A DNA stretch of 64,000 bases from Ectocarpus siliculosus (taxonomy: Eukaryota; Sar; Phaeophyceae; Ectocarpales; Ectocarpaceae). This document shows positions 23,728-36,154 of the stretch, piece after piece. The position numbers and the translations under genes are program-made. Positions within the stretch are counted from its first letter, which is position 1. The number at the start of each line of letters is the position of its first letter. The notes under the pieces are model-generated. The model searched no databases. It was not told the DNA's origin and saw only the letters and a program-made list of their open reading frames with translations. The stretch covers positions 3,587,774 through 3,651,773 of the forward strand of contig FN649740.1 of assembly GCA_000310025.1 (NCBI GenBank), read 5' to 3'.

Positions 23728-24441
23728 ACGGCAAGCCTTTCGTGTGTTTCTCCGTGGGCGGGACAGTTGTTCGGAGGCTGGTCGGCTTGTCCGCAAAGAA
23801 GGTGATGGGGATGGTGATGGCTTGAGGTGCTCCAGAGGATGGACGACCTGACATGATGAAGAAGAGTCTCGTACATGGTACAAAATACCTCGTTGATCCG
23901 GCTATCGACTGAGCAAGTGGTAAGACGGTAGAACGGCCGAGTGGCGGTACAACGTTTCGTGTAGCTTTGTTTCAAGACCGGGGCAAAAGGAAACTGTGGT
24001 AGCAGACTTACGGTAGGTGATGTCCAAAGTGAAGCGCACTTTGTATGTAGCTGTACGGGATGAGGAGGCAACGGTGTAGCTGGGGCAGCAATTGACTCAT
24101 TATTGTCGTCATGGAGATGAGGAATGATGGGCGATTGAATGCAGCCAGTTCGGGATTAAGACACGTACTAGAGAGAGAGGTCGGCTCTGAGAGGTATGGC
24201 CCTTGATTTTCAACGTACCAGCCAGGGTATACGTCAATTGTTGGAATATTTGACACTACCGTAGCTTCAGCATTAGGTAGTCAGTTTAACTAGTTGAAAT
24301 ATTGTCAATGTCGCTATGTCATGTAGTAGGTAAAATTCCGTATGGTCTGTCATACTCGGAATATGGAGACATGGTTGATGTTCTGTGCTTCATATCCAGA
24401 AATAATCTACATAGCCTAGATTTTCAGAAATATGTCATAGT

Positions 24442-24676
24442 GCAAGTAGCTCAGACTTGCGTGCTCGGAAATATATATGCATCGGGTCGTTGTCGCAAGT
24501 GCCTCTGACTTGTGTGTATGAAAGGATATGTACCGCCGCAAGTAACTCAGACTTGCGTGCTTGAATGAATGAATATTTGTCTGCGCTCAGCAGTCGAATT
24601 TGGAAAGTACATTAGTTCAATTGTTGAAGCTGTATTCTGCGGTTTGTCGTACGTCAGTGCAAGTAATCACTTGTGC
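24442..24676. repeat. Cluster of four short hairpins (GCAAGT...ACTTG(C/T))
   Basis: Four copies of a small palindromic motif occur at 24442-24460, 24495-24514, 24537-24555 and 24659-24676. Each has a GCAAGT arm, a 5-8 base loop and an ACTTG arm, and is followed by a GTG-containing tail. Copies one and three are nearly identical (GCAAGTAGCTCAGACTTGC against GCAAGTAACTCAGACTTGC). Function is unknown. Confidence 0.65.
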
Positions 24677-26154
24677 GTGCGAGTACAATACTTGATGTGC
24701 ATACGTGGCACAAGTTCGAGAGCATGGTGTTGAAGTCATCTTTCCAGAAACGTATCGTAGCTTACCAGTACCGTATTCTGAACACGTGTGATTGGTCGAC
24801 GTTGTCGGATAGGTGTGATTCCATGATCTCGAGGATGAGCGCGTACTCGCCCCATCCTCTCACTCTGCTTCTTTGGGGTTTCTCAACCTCTCTACTTCTC
24901 CGGGGTTCACTACCCCTCTGTTTCTCTACATTCTTTCTGGTCTCCACTGATCAAGTAATTACATTTCCACCACACCATCTTCTTCTCCTTCGAACCTTCC
25001 TGCGTACTCAGAGCCAAGCCTCTCGTACTAAAGGGTCCAGCGGCACAACAAGTGAGTTGGCACGCCGCGCTGCAGCCGTACAGGACACGTACAGGCTTAC
25101 ACGCAGCACTTGAGTTTTTGCCTTTGACCTGTGACTATAAGATTGCACAATCGGGTGCTCTGCTTATGTACATCAGTGGTCATTGCTGCATACGCACGTT
25201 CTACTTGCGCGACCCACTGCGGAGAGAGCACGCACCAACTCAAGAGTAAATTAGGACTACCCTTTTTGACGACAAACAACAACACCTCTTCGAGAGCCGA
25301 TACGGGTCGTCAACACCCACAAGCCTACATTCCCTAGATCAATCTCCACCCTCCTCTCTTCATTAGCCTAAAGTAGTTGTCACCTTGCAAAAAATGACCA
25401 CCAATTGTAGTTCGCCTACCTATCTGTGTACGGCTGGGCGCAATGTTTCTATGTGTAGGGTTTAGTAGTGTGTGTGCGTGCAAGTCCAGCTCTGTATCTG
25501 GATGGCGACGGTGGTGGCGAAAGGGAGGCGAAACATAAAGGGCAGGTAGGTTTGGTGAAGACCATCGGCAAACAAACCAACGTTTGTTTATAGACATTCG
25601 AATGCCATGCATGGCGGTCTTGTTGCGTGCGCTTGAACGTAATACGTAGCACAGAGACCCCGAAGGAGGGAAGGAGTTGAGTTCTACCACTCTGTCTGTC
25701 GAAGTTCTGTGTTCACGCAGACAGTCTTGGCGTGCCAGAGAGAGTAGCGCAGAGTCAAGGGTCTAGATTGACACTACAGAAGGCTTTACTTTACCTATCT
25801 ACTGGTTTGCCAGCCTCAGGAACTGCCAACAAGTTGAGTCTTTTCCCACCCACCCACCGACTGACCCGTTTTTCTTTTCTTTCGACGGTGCGGGAAAGGA
25901 GCGGGCCGACTTCCGTAGACGGTTGCAATGATAGTGAGTGAAGCGGGCACAGAGGGTAAAACTTTGGGGATTTGGTCTTGTGAGACTATTGTGTGCAGTG
26001 TACAGTTCCCGTTTCTGAGGGAAGGAAACCCTCGGCTGTGCTTAGAGGGAAGATAAGGAGACAGTATTTATGGGCAGAGCGGCAGAGACATAAGATGTAG
26101 AAAAATCGCAGAAAAGTGCTCTGCTAGTTTGGCTTCTCTCTCGGTCCTGGGGAT

Positions 26155-26590
26155 TCAGAAAAGGAAAAGAGTGCAAGTCGGTTTTGTGTAAGAAACAATT
26201 GAGAGTATGTGTGCTTGAGTATGGTAAATATGGGTGGGTGCCGTTGACATAACCGAGCATATAGGGAATTCCACATATTTAGCTAGTACAGGCACAGCAA
26301 AAGTGTTGGTGCGGAGTTGGTGCCTTGCCGTTCGCATCTTTACGAACATGTGTGACGCCTCTGGGAAGACTCTCGCAGAAGCTGGCCACTGGACTTTCGT
26401 CAAGTCCTCGTATATTCCGGCAGCAGGCGTATCGGTCGGTTGGCTGAAATCCTCCGAAAATCAACCGTAGCAGGCCACTCGGCCACACGACCCCTCCTGC
26501 CGAAATTAAGCCGGAATGGGGATGCCGTACAGAGAACTCCGCTTATATGTCAACTGCTTGAAACGCCGCCCAAACGATGGTTGTTGCACA
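26155..26590 (-). pseudogene. Second FNIP-repeat gene remnant, opposite strand
   Basis: Read on the minus strand, the segment encodes WPSGLLRLIFGGF in one frame and then, in a shifted frame, DLTKVQWPASARVF. These two blocks match the last repeats of the pseudogene at 22620-23727 (WPSGLKKLELGGF and DLTKAKWPASANVW) in the same order. The frame change between them and stops further upstream show it is broken. It is probably a diverged paralogue left by an inverted local duplication. Confidence 0.7.
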
Positions 26591-27938
26591 AACTCAGGGA
26601 AAGCACGTCTAGCGATGTTGTTGTTATTGTTGTCTTCACATTAAAAACCGTTCCGTTATCTCTACCCAGCACCTTCTTCTGCCCAACTAGTCTAATACTT
26701 GGCGGGGTCGATTCCCGTGGTCACAGGCTAACTTACCCCAAAAAGGTATAGGGTACGTCAAAATTGAGAAGACCTCTCCGAAGAACAGGTGTGTCAGAGA
26801 CTTGGGCTACATGACCCAAGGCTCAAGGCTGGTTGAATCGCCCCTTCAAGGATAGGCTCTACCATGGTTTGCATTTCAGATGTTCTGGAACCTACAGTTG
26901 GTTGGGTGCAATTTCGATCGGGGGGGGTGGTGCGTGGGAGTGCATCTCTGTGCCTGGATGGCAACTGTGATGGCGAAAGGGAGACAAGGGATAGAGACTT
27001 CGAGTTTGCTTGAGTTTAGTAAGATTCGACGTTGTTCTGCGTACATATATTTCAGCTGCATACACTTTCCACGAGTTGGTAACTATATCGGGACTTGAAT
27101 CAAATCTGAGTTGACTTGGCTAGAGAACGTCGGTCGTTTCGTCGGCACGACCAGGTGATTTGGGAAGGGATTTCATGCAGATCTAAACGCCAAACACTCC
27201 AGCTCCTCCGAAAGGCTGTCAGTTTTTTGTTCCAGCTTGCGAAAGGCATAACGAAGCGACGTACAGGGTGGAACATCTGTCCTCGAGTCAGCCAAATCAA
27301 GCCTTACGAATTTGAAAGCATCAAGGAATGAGCGGTGTTTCATCTCAAAGTTAACGCGTCACACCCCTAACCTTGAAGATGAGAGGTCACTCTAAAGGTG
27401 GACAGGTGGCTAGGTTGGTCTACCCAGAAAATGCGGGCTGCGGCAGCCCAGTCCCGTCTATGCCCCGGTAGGACTCTCCTCTTCATTTACATGAGGCGCC
27501 ACAAGAACGTTATTCGTATTCCGACATCAACCACCATTAATTCCGCTAAAGCCGTAACCTCTGCTGATGCTAGAACGAATCGCACAAAGGCGAGCACACA
27601 TCCTTTCTCACATTCGCGAGGACGCACCCGGTTGTCACGGGAGAAGCCACCCCTCAGAGACAACGGGTGTAGCCCCGCCCCAGCTGTGGCTGAGCCCCGC
27701 CCCAGCTGTGGAGCGGTCGGGCCGGGAACATCGGCCCGCAGGAATCGCTCACACAACACACGCTGCAACCGTAACACAAAAAAAAACTGCCGGAAGTAAA
27801 CACGCGTACGGCCCCGCCTGCAATGAGCCTTTAGAGTTCCTTTCGAAACAAAACGTTTGAGCGCGTCCATCGAGCAATGTCTTCGAATGGCAGTAACCAT
27901 GCGCGATTCAATACCTGGCAAGTGTTCATCGGACGATT

Positions 27939-30900
27939 TTATCGAAGCTTTTCCTCGAACATAGCTTGTGACTTCCCTTCTTCACTGCTCCCCCTCCCTC
28001 GTGGTGCCAAGGCTGCCGGCGACGTTCGCGGCCTTCGTCGCCGTGTACCGGTACCACCAACCGCTGGGCCTCCCACCCCTCCCTCCGTCCAATCAACCAC
28101 GGGTCCTCGCTCCTCGTCCCCGACCTCTTCCCACTCTCCGTCGCTGTCGCCTTCCAAGAAATCCACACCGTCACCACCATCTTCACTGGGGTCGAAGCTG
28201 TAGAACTCGCCGCCTGGTTGCCCGCTGCTGGCGTCGTCTAGCTTCGCCGTACGGTCTTTGTAGTCGTGGTTGTCGAGGTACGGCCAGAGGCCCCCCACCT
28301 GGCTTTTTCTGGCAGCAACGAACATGCCGGGAACGCCTTTCCACTTGCCTTTGGCCACCACCTGTACACCAGTAGCATCCGAAGCTGTTGTTGTCCGTAT
28401 CAAATCATCAGGTTGTTCGCCATTGAGGACATGCCTCTCCCGGCTTGCAACGCCTACATGTACTTGGATTCTCTACGACCGTGGGAACTTCTTGCCTCAC
28501 GGCTTGATGACAGGCTGAACGAAGGTTGGGACGGATTTCTGATGTGACCACCAGTATAAAAACATCAGATAGGCGGTGGGGGGAGTACACGAAATTGTTT
28601 TAGTTTGGCTGTACTACTGTCACAAGAAAGAAGTACTGCTCTCAGCGGGCACATGACAACCTATCAACCGTCGTGGACTTCTTTTGTCGTACGCATTCTA
28701 GTGATCGACCAACCCTTGTCACCAAACCATCCACCTTTCTTTGGATGTTCCCCTCCGGAGAACACACATCCAGCAGCGCGTGGCCCTTCGCCTTGAGAGG
28801 CTTGCGGACTAGCCTTGCCCAATCATCGCGCCTCAGAATTGCGTCGGATATCCCATCCGTGCCTTCATTCACAACGAGAGAGTGTGTGGGGGGACACTCG
28901 TTCACCATACCATGCCATACCATAGACCATACCCCAAACGATGGGGAGTGGCATGTGACGACAAGGGGTCACGATTAACACGGACGGTAGCACTTACTGT
29001 AGCTATTTGAAGACCCCGTGGGGTTGGGGTTTGGGGCGTGGAAAATAACAGGACTGGCTCTAGGGCGAGGACGAACGACAGGGGGAGGGACAGGTTGTGG
29101 CAAGACCGACAAGGTTTCGGGGTTGATGGTAAAACTGCTCTACAGGTTCCCCCCGCGCCGGTGCTGCCGGGGACGCCGTGTGCCCGGGTGCACGTAGCTA
29201 ATAGGCGGGTAGCAACGCAGAGTTGTGACACCGAGGTTCCAACAGGAGCCCTTTGATGGCGGCAAGGCTTTGGGTGGCACGTCTCTTTTAAATCTCATTT
29301 TTTGTGGGTATGGTCGTATTTCTTTGGCTGCCTACTACCTACAGTACGTACATTCATGCACCCTTACCGAGAGAGTCCATGGCGTCCCTCAGGCTCCCAC
29401 CATCGTTAAGGTTCTTTTTCTGCTGCACGAAGGCCTTGAGGAGGTCCACCGAGGAGGAACTGGTGCGGCTGCCTACCCTCTCGTCTTGACCCGCCTCTCG
29501 TTCCTGCGGTCAAAAATGTAAAGGATCGATATGTACACGAGTCCGAATATGTCGTAGGAGGAGTTTTGGGAGGTGGTAAGATAGATGCCCACAACATCGC
29601 CCTCGTGTGTGACAAAAGCCTCCTCCCGATACGCCGAGAGCTGCTACAGCATAACAACAAGCAGTAACTTCGCGAAGCAAACTTCATGCAAGCGAAAACG
29701 GCCCTTAAAACACACAAGGGGCACAAGAACGCCTCATACACGAAGAAGAGCAACCATGGTTGGGTCTACTTGTCTTGACTTGAGATGACTCACCGGTGGC
29801 CCCTTTCGAATGGACACGTAGGAGAACGAGACCGACTTGACTGCAGAACTGGTCACGTTCACAGCGTTCCAAGGCACCTGACACGCGACGTTCAACGAAA
29901 TACAACACAACATGCCGCGAAAACGTTAGGCCAAGCGGCCAAGAGGAATATTGCATCAGAGATGTGCTACAAGGCAAAGGCATCATCCTATCCTTCCATG
30001 TAGTGAACATTCCGAGTGGCTGATTGCTTGTTTCGGATAGGACCAAATTTCTTATCACGAAAACGACGAGATTTGGATGGACCACCAACGCCCCCAGTAG
30101 CCATGTTCCCACTCACGACGTTACCCCCCGCCTCATTGACTGAGACAACGTCTGGAACTTGCATTTTTGGCATCACTCGATGAATAAACTCGACTCTTGG
30201 AGTGCCCGTTGTAGGTTGTCGTGACTATTAAGTGCTGCCGCGAATGCCCAGGTCATACGAAAAACATGAGCAGGTGCACTCGTTTTTCTCGCCTTCTGTT
30301 GGAGGCGACAAAACTCCCCAGCCTGCAGCGGGCACTCCTTGTCGTGCCGGCACGGGCCAATAACGTAAGGCCTTGGCGGAGGTTGCCTCTCGTTCCTTTT
30401 GCCTCGTCTGTTGCCTTGCTGCTTGCCCGTGTCCCCACCTGCCGAGCGCAAGAGAGCACGGACGGACGCAGTAGAAGGGTAGAGGTAAGCGGAGAAGGAT
30501 ACCCGTACAATTACGGCGGCCGGCGGGGAAGCGCTGCCCCCGACCGCCCGAAACGAAAGGTGAAAGACATCAGAAAGCTAAAAAAATATTTTCTCCATTG
30601 ACGAATGGCAATGCCGCGTGGCGTGCGGTGGTGATCAATCACCTTGTTCAGGGGAAGGCGCCGGCGGTCTGAGCACCATGTGTCTCGCAGAGCGGACTGT
30701 ATGCGACCCCTTAGCGCTGCCGTCCTCCACCAACACCAGCACGCCTCCGGGAGCTACCAGGCTCCACATGACGGCTGTTGCCGCAGCTCTGCGCGAAGAA
30801 AGCAGGAATGTTTTGACGGGTTAATGCCGGGTAATGACATGAGAAAGAATCGCCCGCCAACGATCACAAATCACCACTGCTGCAGCGACGTTGTTTGTAA

Positions 30901-33900
30901 CGCCAACGCCGGCTCCTCCCCCACACCAATCGAACATCGACCAGTGGAAGGCATAATCACAACCTTGGCGTTGTCCGGAACACATTGGATTGCTGTGTGG
31001 TGCGCGGGTATTGAAACCTTCACCTCGTACATCTGCCTAAAGGGGGCCGCCACACTGTCACCTGGACGCGTGGGTGGGGAGGTGTGACAGAGAATAGGCG
31101 GCCACCACTAGGTCGAACTTCCTGCCACCCGGAGCCCCGCCTGGCCCCCCTGCACAAAAGGCGAACACGAAACGAGCAACGAGGAACACAAACACACAGG
31201 AAAAACTTCGTCTCGGCCCCTGCACGTGAAAACTGCAGCAACCAACAGATCGTCGTCCCCGCCGAGCCGGCTGATGCCGCAACAACATCATGCGCTGCTG
31301 CAAAACTACCTGCAAACATCGGTAGTAAGTGGACAAAAATGAACTTCGAAGCGATACTGACTCAAGGTCGGGACTTCGATAGGGGTATGAATAGAGCTAC
31401 GCACCAACACACGCATCTTGACCACGCACCCTATAACACTTGCCCTCACCTCTGCCCGCCGTCCTGGCCTCCTCCAACAGTGAGGTGCCGAACCCCGTCC
31501 GAATACGGCCAGTGTTCGTCAGGGGTTCCAACATGATCTTGCAGGCGTCCTTCATGGACTGCGACTCCTCCACCAGACGCACCTCCGACAGATTGCTGCC
31601 TGCTCGAGGCGTCGGGTTGGGTTGGCAAAGAACAAGGATTGCGTGAAATGGCGAGTGTTGGGTCGGGTCAGCGAGCGCAAGACCAGTGCCGTATCAGGCA
31701 GACGACGCGACAGCGCAGATGGGAAGGGGGCAATTGGAACCCTCCCCTCGAGCCTCGCATGCGCACAACGCAACGTCCTAGCACCCGCCGCACACCGCTT
31801 ACGTCCACCGCGCCCGTTCCTGGGCGTACACTGTCAAATTTCAGCACCTTGCAGCACACTAAGAACAGTGCAAGTGCAACCCAGCCCAACTATACAACAC
31901 AACGCGGCAAGTCAAGCCTCGCTCCCCCACGTGCTGTAATCGTGGCAAACGACCGACAAACGTATATGGTACTCTCATCGCTGCAGTCCAGTGAACAAGG
32001 GCGCTATTATAGTCTACTTTGTTACCTTCTCCGGTCTCTTTTCCATCTTGAGCCACCGAGCTACCGCCACCCGCACCCCAAACGTCCCAGACTGCCAGGG
32101 CCGACGTACCCGGGCCGCTGCCGAAGTCCAGCATCGTGCGAGGGTTAAAGCCGGGCAACTCGCTCGTCACCTCCGTCATCACCCTGCGCAATTCAAGACA
32201 GCCACGTACAAATGCCAGAATTATTGAACGGCAAAACCGTCGAGGGCCAAAGAAGAATGTTATGGGCCAGACCAGATTAGGGGGGGGGTTCTAATGGTTA
32301 TGGGCGCGCGGGCGTTTAATCATGAAGTCTGCAGCCATGCACCCCTGTGCGCTATGGGAACGAAACCAGTCAGAAATCACGAACAAAAAGATGCACCTCG
32401 AGGCGAGGGTGCCAAGTTTCTCAACTGTTGGATGCGGTGGCACCACGCTGCGGGAAACACGACAGTAGTGCTACAACTCGAGCGACGCCACACAAAGCAA
32501 AAGCAGCCGCTTTCGAAGTATCGTTTGAAGTCACACTGTTGAACCTTTGTTTATCTAAATACTGCATCGATGTTTCGAAATTGCGCACGCACTATATTTG
32601 TAAGAAAAAAACAAGCCAACCTCTATGCTTCAGCACGCCACTGGGCAAAAAAAAAACCTCTAGCTCCACCCGGGAATTGTGCCACTCCACACAAAATCAG
32701 AGCACTTCGTGGTACCTGTGCAGAACCGTGTAGGCCGGCATCATTCGGTGGTACACGTAGGCAAATGTTTCCGACGGGCCGTAGACCACGCGGTTTGCCC
32801 TTCCGCTGGCCCTGCTGCTGCCATGGGCTGGCTCCGTTTGGGACAACCCGTCCATCGACCCAGCCGAAGGCGCAGGTTCCTCAAACCCCACCTTGACGGT
32901 CCTGTAGTTTCCCGCCTTCGGTGCCATGCATGCAACGAGAAAAATCGAAAACGAAATGGGTAGGTTTCAAGCAATCGGGGACGTGTAAACTGGACACGGG
33001 TTTATCGCACGAGAAAGGCTTGGCAGCCCGATCGACCAAGAGGCAAGGACATGCGGGAGGGCGGAATGTACCAGGCCAGCACGTGCTCGCACTGCATTCG
33101 TTCGCCACAAAACACCTTACTAAAGCTGGCTGGTATGCACATACATGGGGGTAAAGAGTTGGGAAAAAATCAGCACAAACACCAATCACCTCGCCTATGA
33201 TACCACTTACCCGCAAGTTAAGCGCGGTTTCAGTCTCTCGTAAGCGGTCGTGCGCTTTCCGCAGCTGCCCTGGCGACCTAGCTGCGAGCACCTTGACGCG
33301 TGCAAGCGAAAAGGAGTCGGTAGCGTTAATGAAGCCGGCGCGAAAAGGTGGGAGGGGGGCAGGTGACCAATGGTACTGCTGCGGAGTAGGCGCGTTGGGC
33401 TGCGGAACGTTGTTGACGTGTTGACGACATCCTGTTCAGTCAGATGGACGGTTCTCAACAAGATTTCCGTTCCATTCAGACTATAATAACCCCGAGTGTT
33501 CGGCGTCTGCCAGGCAGTGAACTCGACCGAGACAATCAACACAGAGACAGTGAACATTTGTAATTTCAGGGAGAGTGTCAACCGTCTGCTGCCGGCCTTA
33601 CCTTGTCTCTAGCCTCGAGCATGCTGTGCGCGAAAATGTCTTGGTCGTAAAGGGACATCTTGGCCCTCGGGATGAGGAACGCCTTGCCCATGTTGAGAGG
33701 CCCGTCGCCTAGCGCGTCGCCTTCATCGTCGTCCTCGTCGTCGTCGTCGTTCTGCTCATCTTCTTCGTTAACTTCCTCTGAGATCGACGAAGGACAACGT
33801 ACGACGGGTTAAATTTGAGTAAAAAGTACTTGACTTGACCAGTGCTTGTCGATATGTCCATTTTTGTTTGTTCATCTTACGTGGCGGACTGGACAAAGGA

Positions 33901-35148
33901 GAGTGCGTAATCATGCTACAGAGTGTTGTATTGATCTTGGCACGTGCTATTGTTGTTTGAACACAACGTTGTCCCCGTCCGCACAAATAGTTTGTTGTCG
34001 ACCCGCCCTGGATTTGCAGGCGTTGGAATAATGCCAGACACCAGGAAGTTTGAGATAGCCGATCGCAAGAGCAAACTGGTTCGTAAGGGCAGGGCATGGA
34101 ACTTGCATGAAGCGAGTTGTACACACGAAATTGAAAACCTCAACGTGTTGAAAATCCAACCGCCCATTTCCAACCACATGCTGCAGCACCCCAATCGTTG
34201 TTGGCTCAAAAACGGAGATGATGGTGATGACATGTTGCCGCTGTGCTGCAGCAGGTATTTCTCCTTGTGCTTTCGGCAGCTCCCACTCACCGAGGTGTCT
34301 GGCCGCGTTGTGTGGCACCGTGTTGAGCCACGCGAAAAACTCGGGTGTGCCGAGATCCGCGTTGGTCCACACCTTTGCTCCCGAGTTGCCAACTTGGCTC
34401 TGCTGCGGAAGGGGGGAAGGCACAATCCACATTAGGCCACATATCCACCCCATTCGCTGTGTGTTGTTGGCGGCAACAAGCAACAGGTGACTCTACTGAA
34501 TGAGAAATGGAGGAGAGCTGAAGCGCTTCCAAACAGCCGCGGCTGCATACCGTTGACAGCGTGCGGAATATCGCCAAAGTGGACATGATAATAGCGCCAC
34601 AGCAGTACGCAAATGTACTGGACAATGAAGCACCGCCAAAGCTGATGTCTGCCACCGAGTTCGGGGCGCGTGTTAATCAAAATGCCTACCGCCCGGGTGT
34701 ACAACCCCTGACCACGAGGCGCAGTGCACTGGACATGTCATGTGCTGAAGGTGCTCCAGGCGCGCCCGCGCCACGCGGGGTGTCACTGGTTTTGCTGCGC
34801 AGCACACGAAAAGGAAACCAAACCAACCGAGCGTAGTGTGTTGGGCTTCCTCCGACACTCACCCGGGGTCCATTGCCAATCGCTCACCTTACTGCGCGGA
34901 ACACTAGCAGCGTACACGGAGCGGCTATCTTCCACAGCGGAAGGAGAGATTGCCGCAACCGCCTCTGGATGAGCTCTGGCCAACCGCCGCATGCGGTGGG
35001 TCAACCTCGGCATCTTGGTTGTTGTTGCTGCAGCTCGCCCTGCGGCTCCGCTCTTGGTCGAAACACTCCATCGAGTACCTTGGGTAGTGCTCGAGCTGGT
35101 GACACGTAAAACTGGTCTACTGATCGCCCCACTTGCGCAGCGAGACAT
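27939..35148 (-). CDS. METTL17: METTL17/Rsm22-family mitochondrial ribosome assembly factor
   Basis: The family is a methyltransferase-fold protein needed to build the small mitochondrial ribosomal subunit. Exons on the minus strand: 35148-34888, 34402-34291, 33777-33602, 33291-33211, 32891-32716, 32183-32026, 31599-31450, 31149-31062, 30788-30643, 30438-30259, 30139-30059, 29840-29794, 29503-29368, 28862-28735 and 28361-27939. All phases agree and give 780 residues. The N-terminus is rich in Arg/Ser/Ala with almost no acid, as in a mitochondrial presequence. Family motifs: LPGFNPRTMLDFGSGPG (SAM motif I, about 278-294), KFDLVVAAYSLSHLP, APGGVLVLVEDG, FSYVSIRKG, ARLVRKPLKAKGHALLDVCSPEG and AARKSQVGGLWPY. 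Cys479, Cys485, Cys493 and Cys631 fit the iron-sulfur ligands reported for METTL17. Insertions include an Asp/Glu run in exon 3 and a long acidic C-terminal tail. The donor of exon 10 and the limits of exon 11 are the least certain. Confidence 0.9.
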
Positions 35149-36154
35149 GGCGCTGCTACTGCTGTGCTGCCACGCTGTTGTGCTGCGACTGTGAGGCGCA
35201 CTCTGAGACAGCAGCAAAACGCGGCGGATTTCCTACAGAGCGAGTTCGCGGAGCCTGCCCCATAGCAATATGTGACAGTCCAGTGGTATCCACGTTCCAC
35301 ACTCTCTGGTCGCTTTTGCATCAGCAAGGCGGTGTGCATGAACAGCAACTTCGCGTTTGTAAACTCATCGGGTTGGTGTAAGAAGGGGGGGTTCATGTTG
35401 TTTGCATAGTCACGAGGTCCCACAAGCAGACTTCCATCTATTATCACGTGCAGATGTACTGCGGTTGTATTCTCTTTCTTCTGTAGCTACACATAGATAG
35501 GGAGACCGGTTGCCAATGTGAAGACAACAACAATATCTCTAGTCTTCGGCTTTCTAGACTCAGGTAAACTGCGCGTATGTGCTGCTGCTGTAACCTGTCA
35601 CCCCTAAGCCCTTCGTCCAGGTTACAGATCATACATGGCTAGCACGGCCACCACAGCATTGCCGACCATTGCTGAGCTTTTATGTTGAAGCGTCGAATAC
35701 CCATGTGACATGCACCGATGTGCTCGCAGGCGCGAGAGCTTCAGGGGCTGTCGAAGTAGAAAATGTCGCAAAGCGTTGCGCATGCAACGACCGTTCGACG
35801 ACAACAAGGCGCCTACTGCTGTAGCTCTCCTTGTCTCCAAAGGGAACAACAAGAATCAGGTACAAGTAGAAGGCAGTATTTCAGGCACCCGCGCTACTAC
35901 TGCCGTTGCATCTCGCGTGCACTGCGACCCGCTGCTACACCTTTGTACATGACATCACCCAGCAGCTAACAAAATCACGATACAAACGAGTTTCATGACT
36001 TCACCCAGCCGAACATCCCAACCCTCAGCAGGCAACTAATCTATGCTACAGCAGGTAACAGAATGGTCTCGGTGAAATGCTTTTGGGCCCACACATGATT
36101 TCAACGCTCCGCCTCCTCCAGGTGGTCAGTTCAGATCTAATCTATCCGCTCGAT
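35149..36154. other. Intergenic region upstream of METTL17 and downstream of CSN5
   Basis: This is 1.0 kb between two genes transcribed in the same direction. It must hold the CSN5 3' untranslated region and the METTL17 promoter. I see no further exon and no strong motif. Confidence 0.5.

Larger units (their letters stand above)
23728..27938. other. Intergenic region between the FNIP pseudogene and METTL17
   Basis: Apart from the decayed FNIP tail on the minus strand (26155-26590) and the hairpin cluster (24442-24676), no gene is supported. A 15-base string GTAGCTTCAGCATTA at 24261 repeats part of the fold-back element in the kinase intron. An 18-base GCCCCGCCCCAGCTGTGG-type repeat occurs twice near 27675-27715. 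Short open frames on both strands lack family matches. Confidence 0.45.

Noticed and set aside
26690-26730. GGGGTCGATTCCC-type string resembling a tRNA T-arm
   Set aside because: No matching acceptor stem, D-arm or anticodon arm upstream. No tRNA gene can be built.
27487-27921. A 144-codon minus-strand frame just after METTL17
   Set aside because: Arginine-rich because of GC-rich repeats. The METTL17 stop at 27939 is in a different frame and no splice joins them.
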